Part shown: positions 38,254-47,999 of the stretch, in pieces
Layout: each line of letters begins with the position of its first letter
How positions within the stretch are numbered: the stretch's first letter is position 1
Assembly: GCF_015686695.1 (NCBI RefSeq)
Contig: NZ_JADPMR010000001.1
Coordinates: 62,001 to 126,000, forward strand
Reading direction: 5' to 3'
DNA length: 64,000 bases
Origin: Vibrio nitrifigilis
GTDB lineage: Bacteria; Pseudomonadota; Gammaproteobacteria; Enterobacterales; Vibrionaceae
Notes under the pieces: model-generated
What the model saw: the letters and a program-made list of their open reading frames with translations, nothing else
The model's database searches: none
What the model was told of the DNA's origin: nothing
Translations under genes and position numbers: made by a program

Positions 38254-39420
38254 CTAATCAAATCGAGCCTGACAAAGCGCAGCTGCGCCAGACTTAATCG
38301 TTGCGTCGTCTTTTGCGAATGAAAGACGAATCATTTTATTATCAGTGCTATCAGTGTAAAACGCTGATAGCGGGATAGTTGCCACACCTTGTTCTTTTAT
38401 GAGTCGGGTGACAACATCACTGTCTTTCTCTTGGCTAAGATGGCCATAGCTGGCCAACAAGAAGAAAGAACCACTGCTAGGTATAATGTGAAACGGACTG
38501 TCTGCCAAAGACTCTATCATCAGATCGCGTTTATGCTGATAAAACTGACCGAGGTGAAGATAAGTCTGGGGATCTTTCATGTATTCAGCAAACGCATATT
38601 GCATCGGGGTATCGGCAGCAAACATTAAGAATTGGTACACTTTCACCACTTCATCCATCAACCCTTGCGGTGCAACGCAGTAACCTACACGCCAGCCAGT
38701 GACGTGAAACGTTTTACCAAACGAAGAGATAATGACACTGCGTGCAGCCAGTTCTTCATGACTAGCCATACCACAGTGAGGTTGCTGATCGAAAACGATG
38801 TGTTCGTATACTTCATCAGAAAGAATCGCGATATCCGTGTTTCTGGTAATTGCAGCAAGCTCATCAAGATCTTGTTTTGATAACACCTGACCCGTTGGGT
38901 TATGCGGTGTATTTATGATGATCATTTTGGTCTTGCTACTGATGGTCGCTCTTACTTCATCCCAATTTATTTTAAATTCTGGTGCAACCAGTTTGAGTGG
39001 GATTGGCGTCGCCCCCTGTAGACGCACAATAGGTGCGTAACTATCAAAAGACGGCTCGAAATAAATCACTTCATCACCAGGATGAACTAAAGCAGAGATG
39101 GTTGAGTAAATCGCTTGGCTTGCACTTGCAGTGACCAATACTTCACTGTCTACGTCATAACAACGCCCGTAAACATTCTGTACTTTTTCTGCAATACGTT
39201 GGCGCAGCAGCTCATAACCCGTCATAACAGCATACTGGTTATGATTGTTTTCCATAGCTCGCGTTACCCCTTTGATTAACTCTGAATCACAAGCAAAATT
39301 AGGAGCGCCCTGTGAAAGATTAATCGCATCGTGACGACGAGATAACTCACCAATAACAGAAAATATAGTGGTACCGACGTTATCCAGTTTAGTGCGCGAT
39401 GTTACGGGTGTTTGAATCAT
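38254..39420 (-). CDS. ybdL: YbdL-type methionine/aromatic aminotransferase
   Basis: A 388-residue PLP-dependent class I aminotransferase. Its N-terminus (LDNVGTTIFSVIGELS ... AINLSQGAPNF), the NTPHNPTG block and the PLP lysine region SSFGKTFHVTGW closely follow E. coli YbdL, which prefers methionine, histidine and phenylalanine and works with 2-oxo acids or glutamine. It precedes the nitrilase gene in one operon and is divergent from a LysR gene. It likely converts an imported amino acid to its 2-oxo acid. Confidence 0.88.
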   Translation of the reverse strand: MIQTPVTSRTKLDNVGTTIFSVIGELSRRHDAINLSQGAPNFACDSELIKGVTRAMENNHNQYAVMTGYELLRQRIAEKVQNVYGRCYDVDSEVLVTASASQAIYSTISALVHPGDEVIYFEPSFDSYAPIVRLQGATPIPLKLVAPEFKINWDEVRATISSKTKMIIINTPHNPTGQVLSKQDLDELAAITRNTDIAILSDEVYEHIVFDQQPHCGMASHEELAARSVIISSFGKTFHVTGWRVGYCVAPQGLMDEVVKVYQFLMFAADTPMQYAFAEYMKDPQTYLHLGQFYQHKRDLMIESLADSPFHIIPSSGSFFLLASYGHLSQEKDSDVVTRLIKEQGVATIPLSAFYTDSTDNKMIRLSFAKDDATIKSGAAALCQARFD

Positions 39421-39543
39421 GAAAACCTCTTAACAATAACCATCATCTGATAGTTCAGAATGGGATAATTTACCGTGTTCACCGTTGTCACGAGTAACGA
39501 AATCTTGTCATAATAGGCATGAGAAAAACACATAGCTGGTGAA

Positions 39544-40428
39544 ATGACCATGTCACGACGAACTCCTCCCTTTAATGCTCTCTATGCTTTTGTTATTACG
39601 GCAAAACATTTGAACTTCACCCATGCAGCTAACGAACTGTGTGTGACGCAAGGTGCGGTGAGTCGCCAAATTGCCACCTTAGAAGAGTATTTGGGCTTTA
39701 CGGTATTTCATCGGCATGCGCGTGGTTTATCTTTGACAACGCAAGGGCAAGAGATTTTACCTGAGTTACAAAAGGCTTATGAGCGCTTACTCGCAGTGAC
39801 CGAAAAGGCGTGCATGCAGCGCAGTGAAATTCGCCTCAAAGCACCAACTTGCTCAATGCGCTGGCTAGTACCAAAACTCATGGCTTTCCAAAATGAGAAA
39901 CCACATATTCATGTTTCTCTGACCACAACGACTGATCACGATGTGAATTTTCGTACCGAGAATTTTGATGCGGGCATTGTGTTTCGTACTGCTCATGGAG
40001 AGCAAGGTCATGCGGTAAAATTATTTGATGAGTCAATCGGCCCTGTGATAGCGCCACATATTGTGCCAGCAGGACGTTCGATTAACTTAGATGACTATAC
40101 GCTCCTTCACCCGACTCAAGATCAAACGGATTGGTCGTTATGGTTTAAAGAAACCCAACATGAAAAGCCACAATCTCATAAACATCAATACTTTACGACC
40201 ATGGATTTAGCGATCAGTGCAGCGGTGCAAGGCTTTGGTATCGCGATGGCCGATGTTCATCTTGTGGCGGATGACATTCGGATGAAACGCTTAATTGCTC
40301 CGTTCGATACGCAAATAAAAACCGGTGCCAGCTATTATCTGGTACACCGGTCTTCTCATCAATCATCACAAGTACTAGATGAATTTATTGAATGGTTTCA
40401 AAGTGATGAAGCAAGTTTAGACACATGA
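39544..40428 (+). CDS. LysR-family regulator (GcvA-like)
   Basis: A 294-residue LysR-type regulator with an N-terminal winged helix (HLNFTHAANELCVTQGAVSRQIATLEEYLG) typical of the GcvA/AmpR branch and a C-terminal effector domain. It is divergent from the aminotransferase operon and converges with the dehydrogenase genes, overlapping the 3' end of the first by 31 bases. It probably controls the surrounding amino-acid module. The effector is unknown. Confidence 0.87.
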   Translation: MTMSRRTPPFNALYAFVITAKHLNFTHAANELCVTQGAVSRQIATLEEYLGFTVFHRHARGLSLTTQGQEILPELQKAYERLLAVTEKACMQRSEIRLKAPTCSMRWLVPKLMAFQNEKPHIHVSLTTTTDHDVNFRTENFDAGIVFRTAHGEQGHAVKLFDESIGPVIAPHIVPAGRSINLDDYTLLHPTQDQTDWSLWFKETQHEKPQSHKHQYFTTMDLAISAAVQGFGIAMADVHLVADDIRMKRLIAPFDTQIKTGASYYLVHRSSHQSSQVLDEFIEWFQSDEASLDT

Positions 40429-41492
40429 TGCATTGCTGCAATAGTTTGCTCAGTTGACACACTCATTGGCATGTTATCCATGTCGCTGGTTGCAACGGCA
40501 GCGGCACACACTTGAGTAAGTTCTTCTTCAGTAAGATCAGCAATTTCATTTAGTGTCACTGGCACACCACATTTTTTAGCCAGTTTGATTTCTTCAATGA
40601 TCTCTTCGTCTGAGCGTTCTTCTAGTGAAAGTAAACACAGGTTACCAAAGCCCACCAATAGACCATGACCAAAGTGGCGCGTTTTATCAATCACAGTGAA
40701 ACCATCATAGATCGCATGAGCGGCAGCAACGTGATCGCCTACTCCCATCGTTGATGTTAGAGCCGCAAAAATAAAGATGGCATCCATCACTTGCTCTAAA
40801 GCAAATCCCGCTTCTTTACGATTGACTTCAGCGACCGCTTCTTCGCCATATTTCGCAATCACATCGTAACACAATTTGCCGTTACTGAAAGCAGACATGT
40901 TCAAGCTACAATCAGGGGCTTTTGATGCAATGGCGCGGAATTCATAAAGCTTCGCTAACGTATCGCCAAGACCCGCCGATAACCAACGCACAGGAGCATC
41001 AGCAATCAGTTCGCTATCTAATACAACAAATTCTGGCGCGTTACTTAACATGTAAATGTAATCGTAATGGCCATTATCGTGATATACCACAGAGACTGAT
41101 GAGTTAGCTGCGCAGGTTGCGGCAATCGTTGGAATGGTTGCGGCTGGGCAACCTACACTTTCCGCTACTGCTTTGCCCATATCGATCGCTTTACCACCAC
41201 CCACACCGATGATGACATCCGCTTTAAAATCACGCGCTTTCGCTGTCAGTTGATCAATATTGGTTTGTGATACTTCGCCGCCATGCCAATGCTGTTCAAC
41301 CACAAAGTTGTGTTCAGAATGTTGCGCTAGGCATAAATCAAATTTAGGCATAAAGCTTGAGAGTGCACGCTCACCACCAATGATAAATAGGCGTTGACCA
41401 CGTGTAGCAACCGCAGGCAAAAAATCGTTCAAGGCACCTTTACCACGCAATACATGGGCAGTAAAAGGCAATTTCATTGTTGTGTATGACAT
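40398..41492 (-). CDS. Iron-containing alcohol dehydrogenase family, HcxA-like
   Basis: A 364-residue glycerol-dehydrogenase-like enzyme with the cofactor motif GVGGGKAIDMGKAVA and metal-binding histidines (HAIYDGF and HFGHGLLVGFG). E. coli HcxA (YbdH) has the same family and is encoded beside ybdL, where it reduces 2-oxo acids such as 2-oxoglutarate. A similar neighbour pairing here suggests it acts on a 2-oxo or 2-hydroxy acid linked to the aminotransferase. Its 3' end overlaps the convergent LysR gene by 31 bases. Function is inference from family and synteny. Confidence 0.82.
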   Translation of the reverse strand: MSYTTMKLPFTAHVLRGKGALNDFLPAVATRGQRLFIIGGERALSSFMPKFDLCLAQHSEHNFVVEQHWHGGEVSQTNIDQLTAKARDFKADVIIGVGGGKAIDMGKAVAESVGCPAATIPTIAATCAANSSVSVVYHDNGHYDYIYMLSNAPEFVVLDSELIADAPVRWLSAGLGDTLAKLYEFRAIASKAPDCSLNMSAFSNGKLCYDVIAKYGEEAVAEVNRKEAGFALEQVMDAIFIFAALTSTMGVGDHVAAAHAIYDGFTVIDKTRHFGHGLLVGFGNLCLLSLEERSDEEIIEEIKLAKKCGVPVTLNEIADLTEEELTQVCAAAVATSDMDNMPMSVSTEQTIAAMHHVSKLASSL

Positions 41493-41518
41493 TTATTATA
41501 TTCTCAATTTATTCGTGG

Positions 41519-42454
41519 TTAATTTACTGCTGGGCGGTGCTGCTTGATGATCTCACAGCTTTGCGTCATCAACGCTTGTTCTTCTTGAGTTAAGTTAAGC
41601 TCAAGGATAGTTTGCACGCCATCTTTGCCGATAACACAAGGAGTGCTTGCATACACATCACTTTGGCCATATTGACCTTTTAACATGGTAGAGCAAGGGA
41701 GAACACGCGCATCATCATGGAAAATAGCGTCAATCAATTCACAAGCTGCGGTACTGATACCAAATTCAGTAGCTAATTTGCCTCGATAGATATCCCATCC
41801 GGCACCAATCACTTCTTTTTGCAACGCAGCGAAATCTAGCCCTTCAAAACGACCAGAACCATCTTGCAAGCATTCTTCAAGTGATACTCCCATAAAAGAA
41901 ATATGACTTTTTGCGACAAATTGACTATTGCCGTGTTCACCTAAGCAATACGCTTGAATATAACGAGGAGAGATGCCCGTTTCTCGAGACAATGCAGCTC
42001 TTAAACGTGCAGAATCAATCAATGTACCGGTACCAATCACAGACAACCCCGTTAACGCATGCATGTATTGGGCAATCACATCACATGGATTGGTTATGGA
42101 AATCACAATACCATTGAACTGAGTGGCTTTAAGCTTAGCCGCGACATCGCTAACGATACTAAGGTTATTATCCAACTCTAACAAACGTTCTTCTTCTACA
42201 ATTGGACCGCTGGCACTTATCACCACAATGTCGGCATCATCCAAATCGGCATAATCACCACATGTTACGGTTAAACGGTGCGCACCAAATGCTGCACAGT
42301 CTCGCAAATCAATGCGATGACTCTCAGCTTTTTGTACATCGGTATCAATCAAAACCAATTCATCACAAAGTCCTTTCGTAACAAGGTGACTCGCAACGTG
42401 AGAACCAACACGCCCTACCCCAATCACTGCTACTTTTCTGGTTTTGATACTCAT
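41519..42454 (-). CDS. L-lactate/L-2-hydroxyisocaproate dehydrogenase-like
   Basis: A 311-residue NAD-dependent 2-hydroxyacid dehydrogenase of the LDH/MDH family. It has the Rossmann motif IGVGRVGSHVA, the SITNPCDV block and the catalytic-histidine motif CLGEHGNSQF. Residues before the substrate loop lean towards L-2-hydroxyisocaproate dehydrogenase, which accepts bulky 2-oxo acids. With the HcxA-like gene 26 bases downstream it forms an operon. Likely reduces the 2-oxo acid formed by the nearby aminotransferase, or the reverse. Confidence 0.83.
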   Translation of the reverse strand: MSIKTRKVAVIGVGRVGSHVASHLVTKGLCDELVLIDTDVQKAESHRIDLRDCAAFGAHRLTVTCGDYADLDDADIVVISASGPIVEEERLLELDNNLSIVSDVAAKLKATQFNGIVISITNPCDVIAQYMHALTGLSVIGTGTLIDSARLRAALSRETGISPRYIQAYCLGEHGNSQFVAKSHISFMGVSLEECLQDGSGRFEGLDFAALQKEVIGAGWDIYRGKLATEFGISTAACELIDAIFHDDARVLPCSTMLKGQYGQSDVYASTPCVIGKDGVQTILELNLTQEEQALMTQSCEIIKQHRPAVN

Positions 42455-42583
42455 ATTCTTTCCCTGCCTTATATATACAGTTGTACGGCAACTTAGATGA
42501 TCACTCTCTGGCTGAGTAGCGAATTGTTATCATAGTAGCCATGAGAAAAAGTCAGACCTACCTCAACGGCTTGAAGTAGGTAC

Positions 42584-42613
42584 AAAAAAGCCTGACAACA
42601 TGGTCAGGCTTTT
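42584..42613 (-). terminator. Terminator of the amino-acid permease operon
   Basis: AAAAGCCTGAC and GTCAGGCTTTT are exact complements around CAACATG-type loop bases, with a T run on the minus strand, just after the ATPase gene ending at 42645. Confidence 0.82.
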
Positions 42614-42644
42614 AGAGAAACAGCTGTCGGCAATATCGATTGTA

Positions 42645-43421
42645 TTACTTCAGCGCCCCTGATAGGAATTGTTGTAAACGTTCACTTTTCGGATTGACGA
42701 GCACATCATCAGGATTGCCTTGCTCTTCAATCTTACCTTGGTGTAAGAAAACAACGTGGTTCGATACGTGACGCGCGAAACCCATTTCGTGAGTCACAAC
42801 AACCATGGTTTTTCCTTCTTCCGCTAATTGCTGCATAATTTTTAGTACTTCACCCACAAGCTCAGGATCAAGTGCTGATGTTGGTTCGTCAAACAGTAGT
42901 ACTTCAGGCTCCATCGTCAACGCGCGAGCAATCGATACACGTTGTTGTTGACCACCAGAAAGTTGTGCTGGGTATTTTTGGCGAGCGTCTTTATCAATAC
43001 CAACCTTATCTAAATAGGCTTCGGCACGCTTAATTGCTTCGGCTTTTGGCATTTTTAATACATTAACCGGAGCAGCAATTACGTTCTCTAACACTGTCAT
43101 GTGTTCCCATAGATTGAAGTGTTGGAACACCATAGTCAACTGTGTGCGTAACTTTTGTAGCTCTTTGTTGTTAATGACTTTTAGCTCACCATTGCTGTCC
43201 TTCTCCATTTTGATTTCTTCACCATTCACAAAGATCTCGCCTTTGTATGGTTTTTCTAAGAAATTCAAACAACGTAGGAAGGTACTTTTACCTGAACCAG
43301 ACGAACCAATAATACTGATCACATCGCCCGCTTTCGCTTCTAAAGAAACGCCTTTCAGTACTTCGTGATTACCATATTTTTTATGCAGACCGTTTACGGC
43401 AAGTTTTGTGTTATTCATCAT
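42645..43421 (-). CDS. Polar amino-acid ABC transporter ATPase (HisP-like)
   Basis: A 258-residue ATPase with Walker A GSSGSGKST, signature LSGGQQQRVSIARA and Walker B VLLFDEPTSALDP, typical of HisP/GlnQ. It carries the HisP-like insert around EEIKMEKDSNGE. I took the ATG at 43421, near GAGG; a GTG nine bases earlier and an ATG three bases later are alternatives. It follows two permease genes with a minimal gap and so forms one importer, probably with the binding protein at 36.6-37.4 kb. Confidence 0.9.
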   Translation of the reverse strand: MMNNTKLAVNGLHKKYGNHEVLKGVSLEAKAGDVISIIGSSGSGKSTFLRCLNFLEKPYKGEIFVNGEEIKMEKDSNGELKVINNKELQKLRTQLTMVFQHFNLWEHMTVLENVIAAPVNVLKMPKAEAIKRAEAYLDKVGIDKDARQKYPAQLSGGQQQRVSIARALTMEPEVLLFDEPTSALDPELVGEVLKIMQQLAEEGKTMVVVTHEMGFARHVSNHVVFLHQGKIEEQGNPDDVLVNPKSERLQQFLSGALK

Positions 43422-43429
43422 GGGCCTCA

Positions 43430-44149
43430 CTATGCATTCTGTGACGAGGGAGCTAAATGCTTCAACCAGCGTTTTTCTGCTCGTTTAAACAAGCTAATTA
43501 AAATTAGAGAAATCATTAAATAGATAACCGCAGCAATACCAAATGCGTGGAATGGCATGTAGGTTGCGGCGTTAACATCACGAGCTACTTTTAGAATATC
43601 TGGAACAGTTGCAGCGAACGCCAGAGATGTCGAGTGAAGCATCATGATCACTTCGTTACTATAGGCAGGCATTGCGCGGCGTAGCGCTGATGGAATAATG
43701 ATTTTTGTATACATCGACCAGGTGCTAAAACCGTAAGCACGCGCAGCTTCTACTTCACCCGCTTTGGTTTCACGAATCGAACCAGCAAAGATCTCTGTGG
43801 TATAAGCACAAGTATTTAAAACCAGCGCTAACAAGGTACAGTTGTAACCACTGCGGAAAAACCAGTTAAGGAACTCACTCGCGCGCACAAAATCCAGCGT
43901 GTAAACACCTGTGTAGAAAATCAGAAGTTGCACATACAGTGGCGTACCACGAAAGACATACGAGAAAATCCATACAGGTACAGAAATCACTTTGTATTTA
44001 GAAACGCGTGCAACAGAAAGTGGAATCGAGATACAAAAACCGATCGATACGGATAGAACCAGTAACCATAACGTAACCGCAACACCACTCCATTTGTATC
44101 CATCAGTCCACAGGAAGGCTATTCCATATTGTTGAAGAATATCGATCAT
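43430..44149 (-). CDS. Amino-acid ABC transporter permease (HisM-like)
   Basis: A 239-residue inner-membrane permease with five to six hydrophobic segments and the EAA loop (EVEAARAYGFSTWSMYTKIIIPSALRRAMP). That loop contacts the ATPase. It overlaps the upstream permease gene by four bases. HisM-type in length; assignment as M or Q is arbitrary. Confidence 0.88.
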   Translation of the reverse strand: MIDILQQYGIAFLWTDGYKWSGVAVTLWLLVLSVSIGFCISIPLSVARVSKYKVISVPVWIFSYVFRGTPLYVQLLIFYTGVYTLDFVRASEFLNWFFRSGYNCTLLALVLNTCAYTTEIFAGSIRETKAGEVEAARAYGFSTWSMYTKIIIPSALRRAMPAYSNEVIMMLHSTSLAFAATVPDILKVARDVNAATYMPFHAFGIAAVIYLMISLILISLFKRAEKRWLKHLAPSSQNA

Positions 44150-44853
44150 AACTGCGCCTTCTTATGTCCAGTTGAAAATACTTTAGCTAACCACCAGAAC
44201 ACAACGTTGGATACAGTAGTAAACAGCAAATACAACACACCCGCTACGCAGGTAAAGAAAAAGAAGTGATAGGTCCCTTTACCAGCATCTTGGGTGACTT
44301 TAACAATATCAATTAAACCGATAATCGACACCAAGGCAGTCGCTTTCATGGTAACCAACCAGTTATTGGATAAGCCGGGCAACGCAAAGCGCATCATTTG
44401 TGGGAAGATAATTTTGATAAAGACTTGCCACGGAGTGAAACCGTAAGCAACACCCGCTTCGATCTGACCTTTAGAAACAGTCATAAATGCGCCGCGGAAG
44501 GTTTCAGTGAAATATGCACCGTAAATAAAACCGATGGTGATCACGCCGGCGGAGAATGGGTCAATGTCTATTTGATCCCAACCAAGCGATTCTGTCACGC
44601 TATTCAATGCCATCTGCAGGCCATAAAAAATCACCAACATTAATACCAAATCCGGGACTCCGCGGATTAAGGTGGTATAACAATCAGCGATCACGCCTAA
44701 AGGCTTTGAACCGAAAAGTTTAGCAATTGCAGAGACAAGCCCCAATACGATCGCAACCACAACAGAAAGCAGTGCGAGTTGAATTGTGACTAATGAACTC
44801 TGCCAAATTATGCTTTGATAGTCATGTAATATGCTTACATACTCGTGTAGCAT
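44146..44853 (-). CDS. Amino-acid ABC transporter permease (HisQ-like)
   Basis: A 235-residue permease with the EAA loop (QIEAGVAYGFTPWQVFIKIIFPQMMRFALP) and about five membrane segments. First gene of the permease-permease-ATPase operon. It begins with GAGC-type weak ribosome bases upstream of the ATG. It pairs with the HisM-like protein as the membrane channel. Confidence 0.88.
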   Translation of the reverse strand: MLHEYVSILHDYQSIIWQSSLVTIQLALLSVVVAIVLGLVSAIAKLFGSKPLGVIADCYTTLIRGVPDLVLMLVIFYGLQMALNSVTESLGWDQIDIDPFSAGVITIGFIYGAYFTETFRGAFMTVSKGQIEAGVAYGFTPWQVFIKIIFPQMMRFALPGLSNNWLVTMKATALVSIIGLIDIVKVTQDAGKGTYHFFFFTCVAGVLYLLFTTVSNVVFWWLAKVFSTGHKKAQL

Positions 44854-45247
44854 CTGGAAAGCTCCTGACTAAAAAGTGTGTTTCCTCTTGATATACAACC
44901 AAGCGCTCAACATCACTAAAAATCGAATAAAAGTGCAATAAATTGCAAAATAGTAATAAGAGACGCAGAGTCTATCACACTTATTTTCAATGATTAAACA
45001 CTATAAAAAGGTGGATTCTCTATTAATCTGGCATATTCCAGCTGAATATCTATGCATGATATTAAAAATTCACATTAGACTCTGTAACTTAGCTAATGTT
45101 TTTCCATAAAAAAGCCGCCAAAAATTTTGGCGGCTAGAATTGCATAAATATTTGATATGTTCGATAGAGTAAGGCATCACTCATTTACCACCTCGACCCT
45201 GTATGCAACATAACGCTCAAACAGTATGATGATTTCTCTTGATTTAC
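44854..45247. other. Intergenic region containing a terminator
   Basis: No gene seen. It holds the upstream region of the permease operon and, at 45108-45135, the terminator of the DUF2628 gene. Confidence 0.5.
45108..45135 (-). terminator. Terminator of the DUF2628 gene
   Basis: AGCCGCCAAAA and TTTTGGCGGCT form an 11-bp stem; the minus strand continues with TTTTTT. Confidence 0.8.
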
Positions 45248-45880
45248 CTAAAAATTACGACACAACGCCTGTTTACCAAACAAATCGAGTTCGTTAGGCA
45301 TCACATAAACTTTGTCTAAACCACAGTTAATACGAATGGCTTGCATTGAATGACGAGCATCTGCTGTCGAGTATTGGTGATTAGACACAAAAGTCACAAC
45401 GCCTCCGCAAATCAAACTCGCCGCTAACACCATCTGAGTAACACCGTAGCGCAGATAAATCCAACGCGGCATATCCGGCCATAAAGATTCACCTTGAGTA
45501 AGCTTGCAGTAGTAATCAAAATTCGCAAGCTGAGCACTGAGTAACGATGGGATCACCCAGTAGAATACTAATGGAATGCGAATCCCTAGTAGGTACTCCA
45601 CTCCAGCCAATAAAGCACACCATATCGCCGTTGCAGAAAACAATACGCCCGCTTTTTCAGTCATACCTTTAAACAGGTAATAAATGAATCCGCCGAAAAA
45701 TGCCAAGGGATTGAAAGACAGAATATAACGCTCTTTAATACTTAAACTTTTATAAGCAACTGATTTAAAAACGTCATTACGAGGTCGTTCTTGAGCACTG
45801 AGTGAATCAAACAGCTCAAAACGTCGTTTCCAAATGTCACTTATTTCAAGACTCATCGAATTGATGATCTGATTATTCAT
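45248..45880 (-). CDS. DUF2628-family membrane protein
   Basis: A 210-residue protein with a polar N-terminus (IWKRRFELFDSL), then the FNPLAFFGGFIYYLFKGMTEKAG block typical of DUF2628. Three to four membrane segments follow. AGGTAAAAC precedes the ATG. The family has no established function; it is monocistronic here with its own terminator. Confidence 0.75.
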   Translation of the reverse strand: MNNQIINSMSLEISDIWKRRFELFDSLSAQERPRNDVFKSVAYKSLSIKERYILSFNPLAFFGGFIYYLFKGMTEKAGVLFSATAIWCALLAGVEYLLGIRIPLVFYWVIPSLLSAQLANFDYYCKLTQGESLWPDMPRWIYLRYGVTQMVLAASLICGGVVTFVSNHQYSTADARHSMQAIRINCGLDKVYVMPNELDLFGKQALCRNF

Positions 45881-46400
45881 GTTTTACCTAGCCAATTATT
45901 TTATATTTTTTGATTCCCGAGTCACTTTGCTCAGGTTTATTTTGAGGAAAGAATTTTCCCATAAGGCTAGGAGAGAATTAACAAAGAATTGAACAAAAAA
46001 TAGTTAGTCTGGGTAAAGATCACAGTTTATTTTTACATTATTCAGACTTTAACAATAGAAGTTCAGTTATTAAAAAATATCAAGCGGCTACGGGGATGAT
46101 TATGATACCCAAATAACTCTAAGATAATGTTTTGCGAGATTACTATTCACTCTTATACAAAGTGCTGATTTTAAGATAGAGTAATTCTACATAGAAAATC
46201 AACCAAGTAGCACAAGAGAGAATAAAATCCGACCTTTAGTAGATCATCAACAAGCCCATTTATTCGCCCTAACACGGTGAAAGCGAATGCCATTCCTTCA
46301 GCTATTGAGCTGCTCTGTGCTCGTTGATGTAGATCTAAATCCTGCATCTTGAGGTCATTTGATTATTGATATAGCCGCTTAACTCAGGAGCTAATGAAAA
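45881..46400. other. Intergenic region without recognisable gene
   Basis: About 520 AT-rich bases between the DUF2628 gene and the end of xylA. I see no coding frame, RNA gene or strong hairpin. It may hold the DUF2628 promoter. Confidence 0.4.
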
Positions 46401-47717
46401 TTAGAAAATATACCGGTTAACAATATTTTCTAAATACTCCTGACGCCCAGACTCTTTCACAGGTTGAATATTATTATCCACTGCATAGCTTGCTAAAGAT
46501 TCTAATGAGTAATCACCATTTAAGATACCTTTACCCAGAGGCTCATTCCATCCGGCGTAACGTTGAGCTATATTCTTCGCTAATTGATCGTTTTCAATCA
46601 TGGCAGCAGCTTTTTCCAGTGCGAGAGCCATCGTATCCATACCACCGATATGACCATAGAAAAGATCTTCCGGTGCAATAGATGGACGACGTAAACGAGC
46701 ATCAAAGTTAAATCCACCCGTTGTTAATCCCCCAGCTTTGAGGATTTCATATAGCACCAAGCTGTTTTCTTCTACGCTGTTAGGAAATTGGTCAGTATCC
46801 CATCCTAATTGAGGATCGCCACGGTTAGCGTCAATCGAACCTAGAATTCCCAAAGAAACTGCAGTAGCAACCTCATGTTGGAAACTATGACCAGCAAGAG
46901 TGGCATGGTTTGCTTCAATATTGACTTTAATTTCATCTTCTAAACCGAACTGTTTCAAGAACCCATAAACTGCTGAAACATCATAATCGTATTGGTGTTT
47001 AGTTGGCTCTTGAGGTTTAGGCTCAATCAAGATAGTGCCTTTGAAACCGATTTTATGCTTATTTTCAACAACCATTTGCATCAAACGTCCCAGCTGTTGA
47101 CGTTCTTGACGTAAATCAGTATTGAGCAACGTTTCGTATCCTTCACGTCCTCCCCAAAGCACATAATTTTGACCACCTAATGTTTTCGTCGCTTTCATCG
47201 CATTAAAAATTTGAGTAGCAGCATAGGCAAAGACTTTAGGATCGGGGTTACTTGCAGCTCCAGCCATATAACGCGGATTTGAGAAAGCATTAGCGGTCCC
47301 CCACAACAGTTTCACACCGGTTTGCTCTTGTTTATTCCCTAAAATATCAACCATTTGCGCTAGATTATTCACATATTCACGAACATTAGCCCCTTCAGGA
47401 GACACATCAACATCATGGAAACAGTAATAAGGCACATTCAATTTTGAGAAAAATTCAAATGCGACATCAGCTTTGAGATGTGCCAGTTCCATCGCATTAC
47501 CGGGTTGCATCCAAGGTCGCTCAAATGTTCCTTGTCCAAAAATGTCCACACCTGGCCAAGTGAGACTATGCCAGTATGCTGCAGCAAAACGTAGATGATC
47601 TTTCATTGGTTTTCCCAAGATCATTTTGTCTGCATCGTAGTATCGAAATGCGAGTGGGTTGTCGGTATTTTTTCCTTCAAATTGAATAGGTTTCACGTTG
47701 GAAAAGAACTCAGTCAT
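46401..47717 (-). CDS. xylA: Xylose isomerase
   Basis: A 438-residue xylose isomerase (family II length). The diagnostic blocks FHDVDVSPEG (catalytic histidine), LLWGTANAFSNPRY, FKGTILIEPKPQEPTKHQYDYD and ANHATLAGHSFQHE (metal ligands) are present. It converts D-xylose to D-xylulose in the cytoplasm. The gene is divergent from a sugar symporter; xylR and xylB follow on, so all genes for xylose use except an ABC importer are in 6 kb. Expression is probably activated by XylR. Confidence 0.97.
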   Translation of the reverse strand: MTEFFSNVKPIQFEGKNTDNPLAFRYYDADKMILGKPMKDHLRFAAAYWHSLTWPGVDIFGQGTFERPWMQPGNAMELAHLKADVAFEFFSKLNVPYYCFHDVDVSPEGANVREYVNNLAQMVDILGNKQEQTGVKLLWGTANAFSNPRYMAGAASNPDPKVFAYAATQIFNAMKATKTLGGQNYVLWGGREGYETLLNTDLRQERQQLGRLMQMVVENKHKIGFKGTILIEPKPQEPTKHQYDYDVSAVYGFLKQFGLEDEIKVNIEANHATLAGHSFQHEVATAVSLGILGSIDANRGDPQLGWDTDQFPNSVEENSLVLYEILKAGGLTTGGFNFDARLRRPSIAPEDLFYGHIGGMDTMALALEKAAAMIENDQLAKNIAQRYAGWNEPLGKGILNGDYSLESLASYAVDNNIQPVKESGRQEYLENIVNRYIF

Positions 47718-47792
47718 GATTTTATCCTCTTATCGTTTTTGTCCTCTGCTAACTATCTTTGTACCTCACAGAAAATTGAACAATTACGATTT

Positions 47793-47827
47793 TTCACACC
47801 AATTTTTCTATATTTATCTTGTGTGAA
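47793..47827. promoter_or_regulatory. Inverted repeat in the xylA/symporter control region
   Basis: TTCACAC at 47793-47799 and GTGTGAA at 47821-47827 face each other across 21 bases between the divergent genes. It could be part of a XylR or CRP site; spacing does not fit a single CRP operator. Confidence 0.3.
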
Positions 47828-47999
47828 TTAGGACCCAAATTGACGTTTTTTACGTTACACAACCCGATTTATTGTTCGATTTATAGCCACACTCACAATA
47901 GCGAAATATCGTAATCATGAAGTCTTTTTAAGTAATTTATAAATTGCTGTGGGTTTCCAGAATAGATAGTGCCCTATAAAAAATAACGAGGTATAAATC

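Noticed and set aside
39440..39543. Glycine riboswitch near the GcvA-like regulator
   Set aside because: The region is too short and lacks the tandem aptamer architecture.
36632..44853. DMSP synthesis through the methionine transamination route
   Set aside because: The aminotransferase and reductase fit the first two steps, but no DsyB-type methyltransferase is present.
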